Shown: positions 11,937 through 22,620 of the stretch, piece by piece
How positions within the stretch are numbered: the stretch's first letter is position 1
How the letters are laid out: each line of letters opens with the position of its first letter
Assembly (NCBI GenBank): GCA_964059195.1
Contig: CAXKWD010000002.1
Location: 163,624,559 to 163,688,558, forward strand
Length of the DNA: 64,000 bases
Source of the DNA: Ectobius pallidus
Taxonomy: Eukaryota > Arthropoda > Insecta > Blattodea > Ectobiidae
Direction of reading: 5' to 3'
Notes under the pieces: model-generated
The model's database searches: none
What the model saw: only the letters and a program-made list of their open reading frames with translations
What the model was told of the DNA's origin: nothing
Translations under genes and position numbers: made by a program

Positions 11937-12120
11937 CTTTTTCATAACAACCCTGCATAACATGCATGTTTATTCTGATCTGACGTGTTCTATATCCTTG
12001 AGCCTTGCTCAACATAGGATCTACAGAACGAGATATCTACATCTACAACTATCAGAAGATAGATTCAAAGATGTGCTTCCAGAATATGTGAAAGTTTTAT
12101 TAATCAGTAATAGACATTAA

Positions 12121-13173
12121 TGGCCGAGTGCACCAACCTCGGTATTCAGAATACCGCGGTAAAGTTGCTTAGTTTACCCCGGTAAAGTCATACTTTCGTT
12201 GCACTGTGCTCGGTTTTGACTTTTACCGAGGTAAGATGCAAACCGGCCGTGAAGGAGCTGTAAAGTGAGAAAACCCCGGTTTTCTTTCCAAGATGGAGAT
12301 CAGCATAATGTATCAAATTTTTGATACCTAGGTCAAGAGCTAATTTTCCTTCCTTACTACCTCAGCAACCAAACCAGGTCCACTGAGTAGGCTAGTGGGT
12401 GTAACGAGCTCATTTTCACGATTAGTACAGTATTTATGGTGTTTGAATTCAGACGACATATATACTGAATATAATATTCCAGTTTATCCTTTTGAGCATT
12501 TATTACTGAACAATAAGACAACAAATAAACGAAATATGGAAAACCAGTGGGCCTAAGCTAAATTTACAGTGAAGGGCTGCTTGCATCACGATATAGTCTG
12601 CATATCGGTAGGCCTATATAGGGTATGTGATCAATTTATCGTACTTGCACATACACGAACATAATTATAACAGCCCTTCCATGGCTGTATACATGACTTT
12701 GCACCTAAAATTTCCACTTTTCGACGGGAATAAAAGCGAGGCTATGTCGAACCCAGAACAGAGATTTTGTGGTGTTTGTTTTGCCTTGACAAGGTTGTCT
12801 TGGATTGCCCTCATGTGAGAATTATTCTTTAAAACATAAGTATTATTTTATTTAAATGTACAGTCTGTTAAAGAGGATTACATTAACATAAATAAAGAGC
12901 AGAAACACTGTAAACATTCCATCTTATTGAGTCACCATGACTGGCAGACGAGCATGGAGAGAGAGAGAACCTAGCAGCCGAGAAAGAACCTGGAAGAAAT
13001 AAGCACAAATTCCTCCATGGGAATGGATTCGTAGCAGAGTAACCGTGAAATATTTGAACTTTGGAAACCGAAGTAATGTAGCGATGGTGCACAGGTTTTC
13101 TTAGAATACCCCGATATTACTTTTACCAGGTTACGAAACAGCTGAGAATACTGGAGAATGGTGCACTCGGGCA
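12121..13173. mobile_element. Harbinger-like non-autonomous element
   Basis: Inverted ends TGGCCGAGTGCACCA and TGCCCGAGTGCACCA are flanked by TAA on both sides (12118-12120 and 13174-13176), matching the 3-bp TWA target of PIF/Harbinger transposons. Subterminal GGTATTC words recur in both ends. No transposase is seen in its 1,053 bp. Confidence 0.72.
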
Positions 13174-13402
13174 TAAATATTATTCTTAATAAAATGGGTG
13201 TTACGTATGTTACAAAAAATGGACTCAGAATTTGAGTTTATCTATCTGCCATGAAAATCTCTGTGAATTATCTAACACAAGAACTCCAGGGCCTTTTATT
13301 CTGGCTAGCCAAGATTACTACACTCATTAACCTAGTATCATTGTTTCAATACTTTATGTATGTTATACTGTGCAAAATAATGAACAAGATTTTGAAATAA
13401 TT

Positions 13403-13609
13403 TTAATCACATCTTTTTAATGAACAAGAATGTTTTCCTGTGCAATAATTCAATTTGAATGTTTTAAGAAATTTACATGATAGTTTACTTATATTTAAGT
13501 TTTTATAGTCTCTCATGTCGTCTGTTTGCAACTGCTTATTCAGTATATTTGCAGCTACCCTCCATATCTGGAGGCCGTATCCTCTATCCGCAACGGTGTC
13601 TTCCCACAT
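13403..13609 (-). repeat. Fragment of a dispersed repeat with short open frame
   Basis: A 68-codon minus-strand frame begins MWEDTVADRGYGLQIWRVAA. I recognise this peptide style as a recurrent translated repeat in insect gene models but cannot name the element. The surrounding repeat continues to 13740 and resumes at 22255 after the hAT nest. Confidence 0.35.
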
Positions 13610-13884
13610 GCTTCAGTTTTAATTTCCTTGGATTGTTAAGTTAGTCAGTTTTTGTTTTTCAATTTCCCTATTTGTTTTTCCTTTCTCCTTCTTTCTCTAT
13701 ATTGGCCTTGAATTCCTCTTTATTTCGTTTTACCCTACCGCAGGGGTCGGCAACCTTTTGAGTCGGAAGTCAAAAATTACAATTTACAAAATTTCAAAGT
13801 TTTTAAAGAGCCACCAAATGTTTTCTTGCCAACAGTAAATAGTACTCGCATAAATAAAGTTTTTTGATAAAAAAAACTAATCTA

Positions 13885-14008
13885 TTTATTCATAAGAAAA
13901 AATATCTAACTTATTTATTCATAAGAAAAAATATCTGTTTATTCATAAGAAAAAATATCTGTTTATTCATAAGAAAAAATATCTGTTTATTCATAAGAAA
14001 AAATATAT
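13885..14008 (+). repeat. 24-bp tandem repeat, five units
   Basis: Units TTTATTCATAAGAAAAAATA start at 13885, 13914, 13938, 13962 and 13986 (first spacing 29 bp, then 24 bp). A further TTTATTCATA lies right of the nested transposon at 20505, so transposon B inserted at the edge of this array. Confidence 0.88.
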
Positions 14009-16226
14009 GTTAATATAATTGAATTGGTGAGATAAAGAAGGGAAAGATTCCAGGTGACCAAACTTTAGGGAAACTGGAAAAAACTTTATAGTTTATAAAC
14101 TAAAATTCTGATAGCCAAACTCACTATTACAAAGTTATAGCCTATAACCTTATCTATCATAGCCACCTGTTTAATTGTTAATTTTGTTCTTAATTAAGCT
14201 GGTGTATTTATTCAAAGTTGGTGGAATCTTTCCCTTTTCAATCTCACTGCAGTTTTAAGCAGGAAAAATTAAATAAAAACATTTGTTTTGGTCTAAAAGT
14301 ATTACTGTATTACAGTAAAACAAAATATAGGATAAATAAACACTCTTCACAAACGTTAAGACAGTAAAAAAAAACCGTAGGTAGTGTCAAAAACTGATAG
14401 CTTAGAAAAGAGTCATTGCTTTTTTCTATCTTTTACTCATTGGCTACCTCGACATATACTTAACTGAGTGTTAACAATAATGAGTACTTTAAAATCTAAA
14501 AATGATCATAATTAATTCACAAACCTTAAAAATAATAAGAGTATGACATTTTTTTAGCATTATGTTTCAGTCAGTAATCATAGTCTTTGTGTAGTCTTTA
14601 CTCGCTGTCCTGTTCTTCACCAGCTTCTCCATCACCTACAGCCCATGATAAAATCTTGATGTAAAATTCTCTTGATTCTTCTGGAACATAATGAACTACT
14701 TTAGCAACATCCTCGAGTTTCTTCTATTTGATGGGAACACTTCCATTGTACGCCTTTTCAACTGGAGGGTTTACATCACCACCTTTGTACAGTTTGAAAA
14801 CTTCACTGTTTAGACCATCAATAAAACTGCGAGCTGTGACATATCCTCTTTTTGCTGCTGTGAATGTTAAATGTCTGTAAGTACTTATTTTAAAAGACTG
14901 TTTACTTCCAATGCTCTGACAAGATTTTTTAAAGAACGTCGGCCACCAGTCATTGAAGTTCAGAATTTGTTCAATAGAAACAGGCTTCACCTCAAAGAGA
15001 GGCTGAGTGGTTTTGGCAGTTCTAATCATGTCGTTGTACTGTTCAGGGGTATAGCGACGAATTACCATCTTGATTACACTGAAATTTCGATCACAAGGGA
15101 GGAAACTGTGACCTCTAATGGGAAAAAACACATGAATTTCATTAAATCGCCTATCAATGGTAAGGGACAGAAACAATCTCACTAAGTGTGGTTGTGGTTC
15201 TGCCCGGGGCATGAATCACTAAACACGTACAGTGTTTTTACTTGAGGATCAACTGTGTTTTTAATGTAGTCGTGCAGTAAAGAGCACACCTCATTTGCTC
15301 CTTTCTTGGCCACCCCTTCATGGTAAGTGTACATAACAGATTTTTTATCTCCTAAACTATGGACACAGAAAGTGTTAAACCACAACTTTCTTAAATAGAA
15401 CATTTCCTGAACTGGCATACATGGCAAAGGAAGATTTTGCATAAAGTCAAAGCACATCCCATGGACATCATTCCTGATTGAGCAAAGCTCACTTATCTCT
15501 CTAAGTTTTTTTATAAAACTTGCACGCTCTTCTCTTATGAACTAATAGTTCGGCTACAGCGGCCCGTTTTGCACTTTCATTGAGAGAAGTTGATTTTATT
15601 TTAGCATTCAAGTCCTCACACGTGGAACACACATCAACTTGAGGCCTACCGAACCGGTACCCATAATTTTCCTTGTAATAGTTTAAAAAATACTCATACT
15701 TAATGATGTCTTGAGTTCTGGGTGTTTTTCTAGGAGCATTTCATGCATTTTGAAGCATGTTAACCCAGCCTCCAAGTATGTGATAGTAGTTGATGAATAG
15801 TGAGAGGTTTTTTTGGGATAAGACTCAATGTGTTCTTTCACCTTAATCAGAAGATTGTTTGGAATTCTTTTATGGTTGAAGTGTTGTCCTATCATGTCAA
15901 TAGGTTGTTCGCCTTTAGCCAAAAGTTGTGTCAGTCGATATACCATCTTATTTGAAATAGCATGTAAGCTAATAAAAGCCTTACGGCAAATCTCTACCCG
16001 GTCACAATCTCTCATAGCAAAATAAGTAAAGGATGAGCTGTTCTGTTTTGAATCTGGACCTTTAGGCCTATGCCTTGCAACATCATGTTGCTCAATCAGT
16101 CCTATCAGGTAAGTGTCCTGTTCGTTTTTGGGCCTACCACTATAAACAGCTTTAATTATATTTTGCTTTTGTTCATCATTAAATCTCGCAGTACACATTT
16201 TCTTACACTCGCAGTTGGGACCAGTC

Positions 16227-19200
16227 GGGTCATTCCATGTCAAGTGAACCAATTTTTTGTAAATTTTGAACATGACCATCTCCGATTTTAGTCATACTTG
16301 GTTGTCATGAAGTACCACCTGAGATATGTTAAAGTGCAAAATATCAGATTTTTATGTGTTGTAGTTTTCCAGTTATACCCTTCTGAAATATGGAAAAAAA
16401 CCAAATTTTCTGCATAAGTGCAATCACAAAATGACGCATAAATCAAGCTGGAATTGACATAGATGAGTGGGAAAAGTATCAAAATGTAGCTTATATTATG
16501 AGCTTTAATTTGATACGTCACACGAGTACTTTCGAAAAAAAATATTTTCAAGGTTACCCAAAAAAAATTTGAAAACTGAATTTTTCAAAAACCTATATTT
16601 TGAAAATTTTGAAACAATTCTCATAGAAACATACATATTTCAGCATCATGTCCTACAAGTTTTGATAAGGGATCGCAATGGGATCATATTTTTTTACATT
16701 TATAACAAATACTATGCACGCTGGGTAAGAATATATGGCACCGTAATCTTGCACTTAATTCTAAAATTTCATTACAATCAAAAAGAAAAACTTACAGAAA
16801 ACATGTTACCTTCCCTTCTTCAATGACAAAAACGTGAATTTATTGTCTACAGTAATTTTCTAGAGCCATGGTTGCCGCATCCATCTCTTCCTTCGAGAGG
16901 TAATAACTACGGCCAGTGGGACATGTAGGTTGCACAAGGGTGAGGATCTGAGAGAGAGGCACAGTCAGTTTATTTGGACAGTCACTTTTGAAAGTAAATG
17001 ATGGAGAAGGACCTGCAGGGTGCAGAAACATCAGTTCCACTATCTGTGCTGTCTCATTTTTGTCCACAACTACACCAAGCCACCAATGATTGTTGTTCTC
17101 ACATGTAACATATCCTTTTACTTCTGCTAGCTTCAGCCTCTGTTGCACACGTGGTCCTAACACTGAAAAAGTGGATGACTGTTCACTTCTTGAAAATACC
17201 TTTGTCAACAACACTTTATCTGACAATGGGATGAAACTGTGGAACTTCTGTGTGCCTGGTATTGCTTTTGTAGACAGAAATCTGTCTGCAAGTATTTTTT
17301 CCTCTTTGTTGTATTGTGCTTCATTGAAGAAGAAGAACTGCATGGAGTCGATGTTTTCCTCACTCCATGTAAACAGCTGTGCTGGTGTCATGATTTGATG
17401 CTCGTATGGCCGCTGTAGGCTTGCCTTTCCTGCAAGTCTTTTCACAGTACCACCCAGACCGTCACATACTCCTTTCCCATGGGCTGTTGCATAGAAATGC
17501 CACTCTGCCTCAATTCCAAAATCATGAACATGGTGGCATAAGTTTGAAAAGTTTTTTCTGTTTTTAAATTGCGCAGCTGCACCATCTGAGAAGTAGTAAA
17601 TTTTTTTCAAATCTCTAATTACTTCCAACTTCAAATGAGAGATAAGCCTTTTCTGGAATAAATGAACAGCAGTGGTGTCATGCTGTAGACATTCAGAGAT
17701 ACATACAATACTTTTGTAGTGTATATTATGATCATTGTAGTAGACTGCTATAGGAAAAATAGTTGCTTGATCATTGTTCCAATGAAAAGACTGGGCTTCA
17801 TCCTGTAGTACAAACGAATAATTTTCTGCAAAGTCCATACATACCACAGCTTCATTTACTCCAATATTCTGCTTCAAGTGATTATAATATTCTGCCTGTC
17901 TTCTTGCAATAAAAGAATGTCTCTTCAAAATCAACAACTGTTCACACAAAGTTTCTATAAACTCATCTGCAGTTTTGATGAAGGTTACTAAATTACATCT
18001 GTCAACAGAAACCCACTGCTTGTATGTAATGTTGTCCACCAGTTCATTATCTAGCAGCAACTGTAACTCATCTTTCAAATTATCTACACCTGGACATGAA
18101 GGACATTCATTAAGGTGGCATGCTGTGCCTGGCTCTTCACACATTAACTTCGCTAAACAGGAATTATAATTACTTATATCTGTGCCATCATTCAGTGTAA
18201 TTTGTTTGGATTTCAACACTTGTAGCATTAATTTAACATTCTGATGCACTGTACAAACGCATACTGTGTGGGTACCACTTCCTCCAGCCAAGACGCAATG
18301 TTTAGGTCGTAAATCAGCAAATTTCGAAAATCCAATCTTATCAGTAGGATTTTTGTTTTTGAACAGCTCGTACACTTCCTTCAAGTTGCCCATCACTAGC
18401 CTCTTCTGTACATGAATTCTACTACTGTCACCCGTTTTCACAGAAACAAAATCTTTTTTTCCAGGCATAAGACGGCTGACATCATCACTGTTGTAGAACC
18501 CTATTACCTTCTCAATCACAGATTCATTTAAAACCTTTCCTGGTTTAGGATTTGGTGTTGCCAGAATACCCTTCGCTTTCACCAATGCTTTAGCTTTTCT
18601 TGCCATTCTGTTGCTAACCTGAAATTCATTTTGTATTTCACTGCATGACCAGCTTTTAGGTCGTACTGTTAAAATTTGCAATTTTTCACTAACACTTATA
18701 TTTTCTTCTTGAAACTTTTCTTTTAGCTGACAAATGACTTCACATGATTCTGATTTATGGTCAACAGTTTTCTCTGTATTTGTACTTGCTGCTGTTAGTA
18801 CCTTTTCTGTCAAACATTTTTTTATTTTACTGTATTTTTTATCACAGTATGATTTCATTTGCAACTTCCTCTTAGCAACAGGTGACTCCTCTAGAGAGCT
18901 TAGAGACTTATTAAGGTACTCTAAGGTAACATCTAAAGCTACAAATGATTCATCAACATTAGTAGGCCTAGTGGTATTGGCTACTGGTACTAAACAGTCA
19001 TCTGTTGTATCTGTAACCTGTTTCTGCTTTGATAGTTCTTTCCTACAACTGTCACAAATTTTCATACCTACCACAATGGTGTCAAACATGTCACACATCC
19101 AGTCAGTAACAGGCCTCACACTTCTTTTCACACCCTGATGTCTGTCTTTCTTGAAAGGGTTGCAGCAGAAAATCTTTGCTGTTTCACTTACTTTTTCAGC

Positions 19201-19994
19201 CATACTGGGGAAATACACAATGCCTATTTTAATCACTGAACCCACTACTTTACATGCAGCAATACAGTCTTTGTACAGCCTTTGAAGAAAGGAAGCACAC
19301 TGCATGAGAGTCAAGGCACAACTGAAGCCAGGTCCAACAGGTTACAACTTGCATTCCCTGGCTGACTCACATGCTTGCAGACTGTGTTTACTCATACCCA
19401 TTTGACCACTTGCACAAGTTGGTATATGCATGTTGGTAAACAACTCCCTGGACAAAGGAATGGATTTTAGAATTAAGTGCAATATTCCTGTGTCATATAT
19501 TCTTACCCAGCGTGCATAGTATTTGTTATAAATGTAAAAAAATATGATCCCATTGCGATCCCTTATCAAAACTTGTAGGACATGATGCTGAAATATGTAT
19601 GTTTCTATGAGAATTGTTTCAAAATTTTCAAAATATAGGTTTTTGAAAAATTCAGTTTTCAAATTTTTTTTGGGTAACCTTGAAAATATTTTTTTTCGAA
19701 AGTAGTCGTGTGACGTATCAAATTAAAGCTCATAATATAAGCTACATTTTGATACTTTTCCCACTCATCTATGTCAATTCCAGCTTGATTTATGCGTCAT
19801 TTTGTGATTGCACTTATGCAGAAAATTTGGTTTTTTTCCATATTTCAGAAGGGTATAACTGGAAAACTACAACACATAAAAATCTGATATTTTGTACTTC
19901 AACATATCTCAGGTGGTACTTCATGACAACCAAGTATGACTAAAATCGGAGGTGGTCACGTTTTTCCATTGGTTCACTTGACATGGAATGACCC
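16227..19994 (-). mobile_element. Transposon A, copy 1 (3,768 bp), 4-bp AGTC TSD
   Basis: Ends GGGTCATTCCATGTCAAGTG in inverted orientation, with inverted repeats of about 530 bp (16227-16760 and 19461-19994). AGTC at 16223-16226 and 19995-19998 is a 4-bp TSD; removing element and one TSD restores the transposon B reading frame exactly. It has a single long gene on the minus strand. A 4-bp target and SDGAAAQFKN/HGKGVCDG motifs make the Sola superfamily a candidate, which is inference. The other copy at 33381-37148 has the same length and only a handful of differences. Confidence 0.9.
16840..19314 (-). CDS. Intact 824-aa DDE-type transposase of transposon A
   Basis: One uninterrupted frame fills the space between the inverted repeats. 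Residues 45-95 are cysteine-rich (IFCCNPFKKD, then MKICDSCRKE), consistent with metal binding. Residues about 220-250 (SWSCSEIQNEFQVSNRMARK) suggest a DNA-binding helix-turn-helix. The C-terminal half has acidic motifs expected of an RNase H-fold nuclease: CMDFAENY (Asp494), YYFSDGAAAQFKN (Asp577) and HGKGVCDGLGG (Asp618), plus a WWLGVVV segment near 744. A second in-frame start, MAEKVSE at residue 38, just ahead of the cysteine motif, may be the true one. The predicted role is cut-and-paste transposition in the nucleus, acting on the ~530-bp ends. The catalytic assignment comes from motif pattern; no family was verified. No internal stop makes recent activity likely. Confidence 0.82.
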   Translation of the reverse strand: MTLMQCASFLQRLYKDCIAACKVVGSVIKIGIVYFPSMAEKVSETAKIFCCNPFKKDRHQGVKRSVRPVTDWMCDMFDTIVVGMKICDSCRKELSKQKQVTDTTDDCLVPVANTTRPTNVDESFVALDVTLEYLNKSLSSLEESPVAKRKLQMKSYCDKKYSKIKKCLTEKVLTAASTNTEKTVDHKSESCEVICQLKEKFQEENISVSEKLQILTVRPKSWSCSEIQNEFQVSNRMARKAKALVKAKGILATPNPKPGKVLNESVIEKVIGFYNSDDVSRLMPGKKDFVSVKTGDSSRIHVQKRLVMGNLKEVYELFKNKNPTDKIGFSKFADLRPKHCVLAGGSGTHTVCVCTVHQNVKLMLQVLKSKQITLNDGTDISNYNSCLAKLMCEEPGTACHLNECPSCPGVDNLKDELQLLLDNELVDNITYKQWVSVDRCNLVTFIKTADEFIETLCEQLLILKRHSFIARRQAEYYNHLKQNIGVNEAVVCMDFAENYSFVLQDEAQSFHWNNDQATIFPIAVYYNDHNIHYKSIVCISECLQHDTTAVHLFQKRLISHLKLEVIRDLKKIYYFSDGAAAQFKNRKNFSNLCHHVHDFGIEAEWHFYATAHGKGVCDGLGGTVKRLAGKASLQRPYEHQIMTPAQLFTWSEENIDSMQFFFFNEAQYNKEEKILADRFLSTKAIPGTQKFHSFIPLSDKVLLTKVFSRSEQSSTFSVLGPRVQQRLKLAEVKGYVTCENNNHWWLGVVVDKNETAQIVELMFLHPAGPSPSFTFKSDCPNKLTVPLSQILTLVQPTCPTGRSYYLSKEEMDAATMALENYCRQ

Positions 19995-20663
19995 AGTCTT
20001 CTTTTGCTCCACTAACCTGCCACTTGTAGTAACGAACTCTTCCCCTTTGAGTCTAGCATTTTTCATGATTTGTGTCATATTTCCGCCACATCTCCTTTTC
20101 TTGACAGGGCTGTCTTCAACCTCTGAACGTTCTGACATTTTAAAAACGTTTAATATTTCACTACACTAGCAAAAACACTAACTGTATTCACAAATGTATC
20201 AGCATTAAGAAAACATAACCAAACAGCAAAACATAAGTTTCCAATGTACGAGACACTGAGCGCTCTGGTGGCGGAAAAGTGAACTTACCCCTACTGAGAT
20301 CGAAAAGGGAAAGATTCCTGGAATGTTTCCCTTTTTAAAGTCGACCAAAACTTTCACTGCCTATAACAGCATAAATATGAAAGGAATATTTTCTTTTTTC
20401 ATGCAAAAAGATGTGTTTACGTGTAAAGAACAAAATGGCTATCTCAGTTCAAAACCCCCAAAAAGTGGAACTTTTCCCTTCTTCATCTCACCGATTCAAT
20501 TATGTTTATTCATATATAAGTAGTGTTTTTCACAACAAATTAGATAATATATACATGGCATTATTAGATAATTACTTATTATTTAAGTAAAAAATTAAAA
20601 CAATTAAACATTTACTTACAACACTAACTTGTACTTCAATAACAAACAATTGAGCAAACAAAT

Positions 20664-21897
20664 TCAATGGGAGCGTTGGCTTTGCATGGTTTTAGAAAGT
20701 TTGGATAAATTTGGCTCATAACTTTTTGTTTTAAGTTTCAAACACGACTCTAAATTTTCGTTTGTTAGTTGGCTTCTTACTTTACTTTTAATTATATTCG
20801 TGCAAGAGAACGCTTGCTCGCACGAATATGTCGATCCGAAGATAGTCAGCACTCCAAATGCCAACTTCTTCACCTCACTGTAGCAATCTGGAAGACTATT
20901 CCATGCATCGAATATAAGTGCCTCAACTCGCGGCATTTCTTTTAAAGCTGTCCACTTTTGTTGCGTTAAGTACATACATTTCTGGACCTCCAACTCTTCC
21001 AACTTGCTTTTCAACTCTGTAAATTTTCCACTCCACAAACCTTTACTTTTTAAATCGATCAATTGCATTTCTAGAGATCCAGTATCAATTCCAAATGGCT
21101 CAATGTGGATTTCGTTACTATTTGTGTTGAGAGGATTTACTATGAATGCTAGAGTGGTTTTGTTGGTTTTGAATTGCTCAAATCTGTCAGCAAATTCATC
21201 TTTAATTTTTTTTTATAACTGTGCTGAAGTAATTTGTGTCAACAGTTGCACTGGTTTTATTGTGATATTGCTTTAGAAATTGAAAATGAAGTAATTTACC
21301 GCTCTGAATATCTTCTGCAAAAAGAATTAATTTTTCTTCAAAACAAACCAATTCTTCTACCAAAACGTAGGCTGGGTTTCCCTTTCCTTGCAGTTTTAGA
21401 TTCAGCTCATTTAATTTTGCTGTGATATCCACCATAAAGTAAAATTTTTGCAACCATTTGTCGTTCTCTAATTCAGGGTGATTAATGCCGTTTTCATTTA
21501 GGAATGTATTTATTTCATTCAAGCGCAAAGCAAAACGTTTCAACACCTTACCTTTGGAAAGACATCGCACTTTATTGTGAAAAAGGAGGTCGGAATACTG
21601 AGTCTCCATTTCGTTTAAGAATTCTTTAAACTGACGATGGTAGAGTGCTTTTGACAAGATGCTGTTAACAATCTTGATTACCAAATTCATGACCTCAACT
21701 ATTTCGGCTGGAAATGTTTGGGCACAAAGCGCTTCTTGGTGTATTATGCAGTGAAACGTAAGAATTTCGTGGTTTATTTTGCTCTGAAGAATCGTTGTTG
21801 CCCCTTTATTTTTTTCTGTCATAATTCTGGCTCCATCAGTTGCTATTGAAACGATTTTATTTAAATCGATCTTATTGTCTTCAAGGCATTTTTGCAC
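20664..21897 (-). pseudogene. hAT transposase of the 13741-22254 element
   Basis: Two minus-strand frames, 21202-21897 and 20664-21068, are parts of one protein separated by a frameshift at a homopolymer near 21205. The first has the catalytic-core style [17 protein letters not shown] and [11 protein letters not shown]; the second has the dimerisation motif SCEQAFSCTNIIKSKVRSQL. These match the hAT group that includes GTF2IRD2/SCAND3/ZBED-like host proteins. The N-terminus, including any BED zinc finger, is missing: about 350 bp separate the first frame from the right end. Confidence 0.82.
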
Positions 21898-22457
21898 GGC
21901 ATTCGCTATAACAAACTATACGTCACAGCCAAAGCACTGGTGAAGACGCCAAATTGTCTTGCGTCGAAAGCGAATTAAAACCTACATAGAAACATCCGAC
22001 GACGGCGTCATTCGAGAGCTTCCGACGAACTGACGACAGTGACGACGCGTGTCACGGGGGAGGGGTGCGGTGAAAAGCGAGTACAAGAGGCTGAGAGATA
22101 GAATCGGTGCCTAATCCTCGTTAATCGATTCAGAACTATTTTTAAGTGGTTTTTTTATATAAAATAAATAATATTTGCGTATGGAACTAAAGAGCCGCAG
22201 CTTCAAATCCAAAGAGCCGCATTTGGCTGGCAAGCCGCAGGTTGCCGACCCCTGCCCTACAGGTATCTATCTCTTTCTTAACTCTTTCCTTTGAACTCAT
22301 TCCGAACAACAAGCCAAATAGAGCATCTTTTGTTTTAACTGTAATTTTATGCAATTTTGATTAAATAAGAAATAATAAGGCCTATATTAATTAGATATTT
22401 ATACTCATGAGAAAACAATTATTTTATTAATTATTGAATTTTACATTTAGGTCTATA

Positions 22458-22620
22458 CAGTGGCACAGCCAGGTTTTCAATCTGGGGGGTGCTAAAACTT
22501 AAAATACATCCTAATAAATAAAAAAATAAAAAATATTATAAGCCGGGTGCAATTGATTTGCAATTTTCTTTACAACCTGTCCTTACTTACTTACTCAATG
22601 GCAATAGAAAATTCCTAAGC
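22458..22620 (+). mobile_element. Possible solo hAT end
   Basis: CAGTGGCACAGCCAGG resembles the CAGTGGCGTAGC ends seen at 7320, but I find no partner end or TSD. It may be a truncated element running into the LINE at about 22620. Confidence 0.3.

Larger units (their letters stand above)
9190..11955. mobile_element. hAT element (2,766 bp) carrying other repeats
   Basis: Ends read CAGGGTTGT at the left and ACAACCCTG at the right, flanked by perfect 8-bp duplications CATAACAT at 9182-9189 and 11956-11963. Only 5 bp of CR1 sequence separates it from the preceding hAT element. It retains the C-terminal hAT dimerisation segment, a MITE, a transposase palindrome and a triple repeat. Motifs AGCCGG and GGCTAAAA recur near both ends. 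Confidence 0.88.
1860..12060 (+). mobile_element. CR1-type LINE, nearly full length, broken by nested insertions
   Basis: Plus-strand order is PHD finger, SGNH esterase, endonuclease, reverse transcriptase, C-terminal tail and 3' UTR, as in CR1-group LINEs. The insertions at 4357-5284, 5792-6069, 6457-6772, 7320-9176 and 9190-11955 can be removed and the coding or UTR sequence rejoins. The 3' UTR resumes at 11964. An independent minus-strand copy of this 3' end at 49098-49262 lacks the hAT insertions and so confirms the empty site. The 3' end lies near 12050; the exact 5' end is uncertain. Confidence 0.8.
14598..20138 (-). pseudogene. Transposon B transposase, split by transposon A
   Basis: The start codon is at 20136-20138 (MSERSEVEDSPVKKRR, a basic, nuclear-localisation-like N-terminus). 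The reading runs to 19999, is cut by transposon A, and resumes at 16222 exactly in frame: EQKKT, then GPNCECKKMC. Next come a cysteine-rich motif and DEQKQNIIKAVY, QDTYLIGLIE, a frameshift near 15710, then the catalytic-looking VFSDSCPGQNHN near 15195-15225 and RGHSFLPCDR near 15115. An in-frame TAG at 14724-14726 precedes a C-terminal tail that stays open to 14598. It belongs to a DDE-type family common in arthropod genomes (SDG/CxGQNxN plus HSxxPCDR motifs); I cannot assign the superfamily. It is clearly inactive. Confidence 0.75.
14015..20503 (-). mobile_element. Transposon B, DDE-type, interrupted by transposon A
   Basis: Inverted ends share ATAATTGAAT(T/C)GGTGAGAT and AAGAAGGGAAA; the phrase GGGAAAGATTCC recurs subterminally near 14222-14250 and 20300. 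An imperfect 6-bp duplication GTTAAT/GTTTAT flanks it. Removing transposon A leaves about 2.7 kb with one transposase gene on the minus strand. The superfamily is not certain to me. Confidence 0.72.
13741..22254 (-). mobile_element. hAT element (8.5 kb), outer layer of a three-level nest
   Basis: Inverted ends CAGGGGTCGGCAACC lie at 13741 and 22254, flanked by 8-bp CCCTACCG (13733-13740) and CCCTACAG (22255-22262), 7 of 8 identical. Subterminal AGAGCCGC/AGCCAC words recur near both ends. It carries its own broken transposase on the minus strand and a complete second transposon at 14015-20503. Without the nested DNA it would be about 2 kb. Confidence 0.88.

Noticed and set aside
11471..11947. 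158-codon protein
   Set aside because: It is a 174-bp tandem repeat read three times; the period is a multiple of three, which keeps the frame open.
17090..19138. Plus-strand frames of 64-134 codons opposite the 824-codon transposase
   Set aside because: They are antisense shadows of the intact gene and recur identically opposite copy 2 at 34245-36291.
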